A stretch of DNA of 7,554 nucleotides, taken from Croceicoccus sp. GTDB lineage: Bacteria > Pseudomonadota > Alphaproteobacteria > Sphingomonadales > Sphingomonadaceae. This document shows positions 6,176 to 7,554 of the stretch, piece after piece. Location of the stretch: assembly GCA_029936705.1 (NCBI GenBank), contig JAPYSD010000157.1, positions 1-7,554 of the forward strand, in the 5' to 3' direction. Both the position numbers and the translations under genes were made by a program. The notes below the pieces were generated by a model, which saw only the letters and a program-made list of their open reading frames with translations, searched no databases and had not been told where the DNA came from. The first letter of the stretch is position 1. Every line of letters starts with the position of its first letter.

Positions 6176-6958
6176 ATGGATCTGGCTAATCTCAATTTCC
6201 GCGACCTGGGCGGTATACGAACGAATGGCGGTGCCGTTCGCGGCGGGGCACTCTTTCGCGCCGAAGGTCCGGCCAATTTGTTGCCGCAACATCATGCACA
6301 GCTCAAATCGCTGGCGATCGGATATATCTTCGACCTGCGCTCTAGGCGGGAGCGAGAGACGCATCCGCATGATTGGCAGGACGCGAACTGCCGCTGGCTG
6401 GGACTGGACGTGAATGCCGACCTGCGCGTTTTCGGAAACGATGGACGCGAAAGGCTGAGCCTTGGCGGTGATGAGCGGCTGGCCATCGACATCATGAGCG
6501 AGACATACCGGGAAATTCCCGATGCGCTTGCGCCGCACTGGAAAACCGTGGGCGAATGCCTGCTGGAAGGCAGGCCGGCAATCGTGAATTGCACTGCGGG
6601 CAAGGACCGCACGGGGGTCGCGGTTGCCATACTGCTGGAAATGCTGGGGGCCTCGCGGGACGAAATCATGCGGGACTATCATCGGTCCGTGGTGTTCGGC
6701 GAGAATCTTCGGCGCGGCGGAACGCTGGAAGGCGATATCCGGGCCAGCTTCGGCTTTATGCCAAGCGCCGAACAGGTGGATGCGCTGATAGGCGTGCGAA
6801 CAGAATATCTTCAGGCTGCGTGGGACCGGATCGAGAACAGTCACAAGACTGTATCGCGCTATCTGGCGGACGCAGGGCTGGATGAAGCAACACAATCTGA
6901 GCTGCGGCACCTTTTCGTGACCCGCGACCACGCCGACTCAATTCAAGGAGAACAATGA
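6176..6958 (+). CDS. DSP-like protein tyrosine/serine phosphatase (Y_phosphatase3 type)
   Basis: A 260-residue protein with the layout of bacterial DSP-like phosphatases (PF13350 type): N-terminal 'NFRDLGGIRT' (7-16), 'LFRAEGPANL' (26-35), 'IFDLRSRRERE' (51-61), then the phosphate-binding loop C139-T-A-G-K-D-R145-T-G. C139 would be the nucleophile and R145 the phosphate-binding arginine; D53 in the FDLR strand is usual. The residue before the Cys is Asn138 where His is normal, which may shift the Cys pKa. No signal peptide is seen, so a cytoplasmic role is likely. Family members act on phosphotyrosine, phosphoinositides or small phospho-metabolites. The ATG at 6176 is two bases after the VOC stop; a GTG at 6170 overlapping that stop is the alternative, and neither has a clear ribosome binding site, pointing to coupling. 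A phosphatase inside a catabolic operon may act on a metabolite instead of a protein. Confidence 0.88.
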   Translation: MDLANLNFRDLGGIRTNGGAVRGGALFRAEGPANLLPQHHAQLKSLAIGYIFDLRSRRERETHPHDWQDANCRWLGLDVNADLRVFGNDGRERLSLGGDERLAIDIMSETYREIPDALAPHWKTVGECLLEGRPAIVNCTAGKDRTGVAVAILLEMLGASRDEIMRDYHRSVVFGENLRRGGTLEGDIRASFGFMPSAEQVDALIGVRTEYLQAAWDRIENSHKTVSRYLADAGLDEATQSELRHLFVTRDHADSIQGEQ

Positions 6959-6960
6959 TG
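6946..6960 (+). promoter_or_regulatory. Ribosome binding site and overlapping stop/start that set the last gene's start
   Basis: AGGAG at 6946-6950 precedes ATGATG (6955-6960), in which the phosphatase TGA stop (6956-6958) is embedded. Spacing of four bases to the first ATG and seven to the second favours 6958. The overlap implies that translation of the dehydrogenase-like gene is coupled to that of the phosphatase. Confidence 0.6.
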
Positions 6961-7554
6961 AAAAGCGGTGGTGTAATCGGCCTTGGCGGCATTGGCGGCG
7001 GGGTGGCACAATGCCTCCAGCGATCCGGCCAGCTTTCCGCCATCTATGACGTGCGGGCCGAGGCGGCCGAAAAAATCCCCGGAGCGCCCCCGATGTCGGC
7101 AACGCCGAGGGATCTGGCGGCAGCGTCCGATTGCGTGCTGATCGCCGTTCTGAATGGCGCACAGACGATCGCCGTGCTGTCGGGCCCCAACGGCGTGCTC
7201 GCAGCCAACAAGGCCGGGCAGACGGTGATCCTGTTGTCCACCATATCGATGACGGAACTGGAAACCGCGCAAAAGCTGTGCGCCGAAGCGGGAGTGATCC
7301 TGATCGACTGCGGGGTGACCAACGGCCCGAAATCGGGTGAAAACGGTCTTATCTGTCTTGCGGGTGGTTCTGACGAGGACATGGCGAAGGCAAAGCCCAT
7401 TTTCGACGGATTTGCCGGACAGGTCATTCACATGGGCGGCCCGGGCGCCGGCATGGCCGCAAAGATCGCCCGCAACGCCACCTATTTCGGCTGCATGCGT
7501 GCCGGTTACGAAGGTGCGGTGATCGCGCGGAACTACGGGGTCGATCTGGGCCAG
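6958..7554 (+). CDS. NAD(P)-dependent beta-hydroxyacid dehydrogenase, 3-hydroxyisobutyrate-dehydrogenase-like (partial)
   Basis: 199 codons are present and the frame is open at the window end; the family is usually about 290-300 residues, so roughly a third is missing. The N-terminal Rossmann motif 'GLGGIGGGVA' (8-17) and D31 at the end of beta-2 ('IYDVRAE') suggest NAD rather than NADP. 'LLSTISMTE' (92-100) and 'DCGVTNGPKSGENGLICLAGG' in two parts (117-137) match the substrate-binding region, where the usual S-G-G is T121-N-G123. The catalytic Lys169 and Asn173 sit in 'GMAAKIARNA', as in the K-x3-N signature of 3-hydroxyisobutyrate and tartronate semialdehyde enzymes. It would oxidise a beta-hydroxyacid or act on a related substrate. 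The ATG at 6958 lies seven bases after AGGAG and overlaps the phosphatase TGA by one base; an adjacent ATG at 6955 is also possible. Confidence 0.9.
   Translation, partial: MKSGGVIGLGGIGGGVAQCLQRSGQLSAIYDVRAEAAEKIPGAPPMSATPRDLAAASDCVLIAVLNGAQTIAVLSGPNGVLAANKAGQTVILLSTISMTELETAQKLCAEAGVILIDCGVTNGPKSGENGLICLAGGSDEDMAKAKPIFDGFAGQVIHMGGPGAGMAAKIARNATYFGCMRAGYEGAVIARNYGVDLGQ

Noticed and set aside
6158..6931. Minus-strand open frame (257 codons) opposite the phosphatase gene
   Set aside because: Antisense to a gene with an intact Cys-x5-Arg motif and operon coupling; no domain visible in the translation.
1..7554. CRISPR arrays, tRNA or rRNA genes, insertion sequences, attachment sites
   Set aside because: No spaced direct repeats, cloverleaf-like segments, transposase-like frames or terminal inverted repeats were seen; the window is almost fully occupied by metabolic and regulatory genes.

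Overview
The window is GC-rich (by eye about 60% G+C), densely packed bacterial DNA with short gaps, start/stop overlaps and strong GGAG-type ribosome binding sites. The gene set is a Rieske protein, an adrenodoxin-type ferredoxin, a luciferase-like oxidoreductase, a limonene-epoxide-hydrolase-like enzyme, a Sulfotransfer_3-type protein, an SDR, a VOC protein and a beta-hydroxyacid dehydrogenase. This is typical of catabolic accessory regions of alphaproteobacteria, especially sphingomonads (Novosphingobium/Sphingobium-like). The taxon is an inference from gene content, since no rRNA or marker gene is present.

Layout: (1) Positions 1-874, minus strand: a Rieske [2Fe-2S] protein of the ring-hydroxylating oxygenase type, whose C-terminus lies outside the window. 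(2) Positions 875-1020: a divergent control region with two AT-rich palindromes and a plausible promoter for the Rieske gene. (3) Positions 1021-1689, plus: a TetR-family regulator. (4) Positions 1711-4735, minus: a tight four-gene operon transcribed from right to left: sulfotransferase, 2Fe-2S ferredoxin, limonene-epoxide-hydrolase-like protein, LLM-class flavin oxidoreductase. (5) Positions 4736-4869: a divergent intergenic region. (6) Positions 4870-7554, plus: a second tight operon: SDR dehydrogenase, VOC-fold protein, DSP-like tyrosine phosphatase, and a 3-hydroxyisobutyrate-dehydrogenase-like enzyme that runs off the right edge.

How it may work together (inference): two divergent operons and a TetR/Rieske pair look like part of a regulated pathway for a hydrophobic substrate such as a terpenoid, steroid or aromatic compound. 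The ferredoxin could feed electrons to an oxygenase. The luciferase-like enzyme could oxidise or reduce the substrate. The epoxide-hydrolase-like protein could hydrate an epoxide, and the SDR and the beta-hydroxyacid-dehydrogenase-like enzyme could oxidise or reduce the products. No ferredoxin reductase, P450, CoA ligase or transporter is visible, so the pathway must extend beyond the window and the substrate cannot be named.

The points most worth a second look are: a Rieske protein that seems to lack the mononuclear-iron histidines; an epoxide-hydrolase-like protein that keeps the Arg/Asp/Asp catalytic set but has Trp for the water-positioning Tyr; and a tyrosine phosphatase with Asn before the catalytic Cys, embedded in a metabolic operon. 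No RNA genes, mobile elements or CRISPR arrays were seen.
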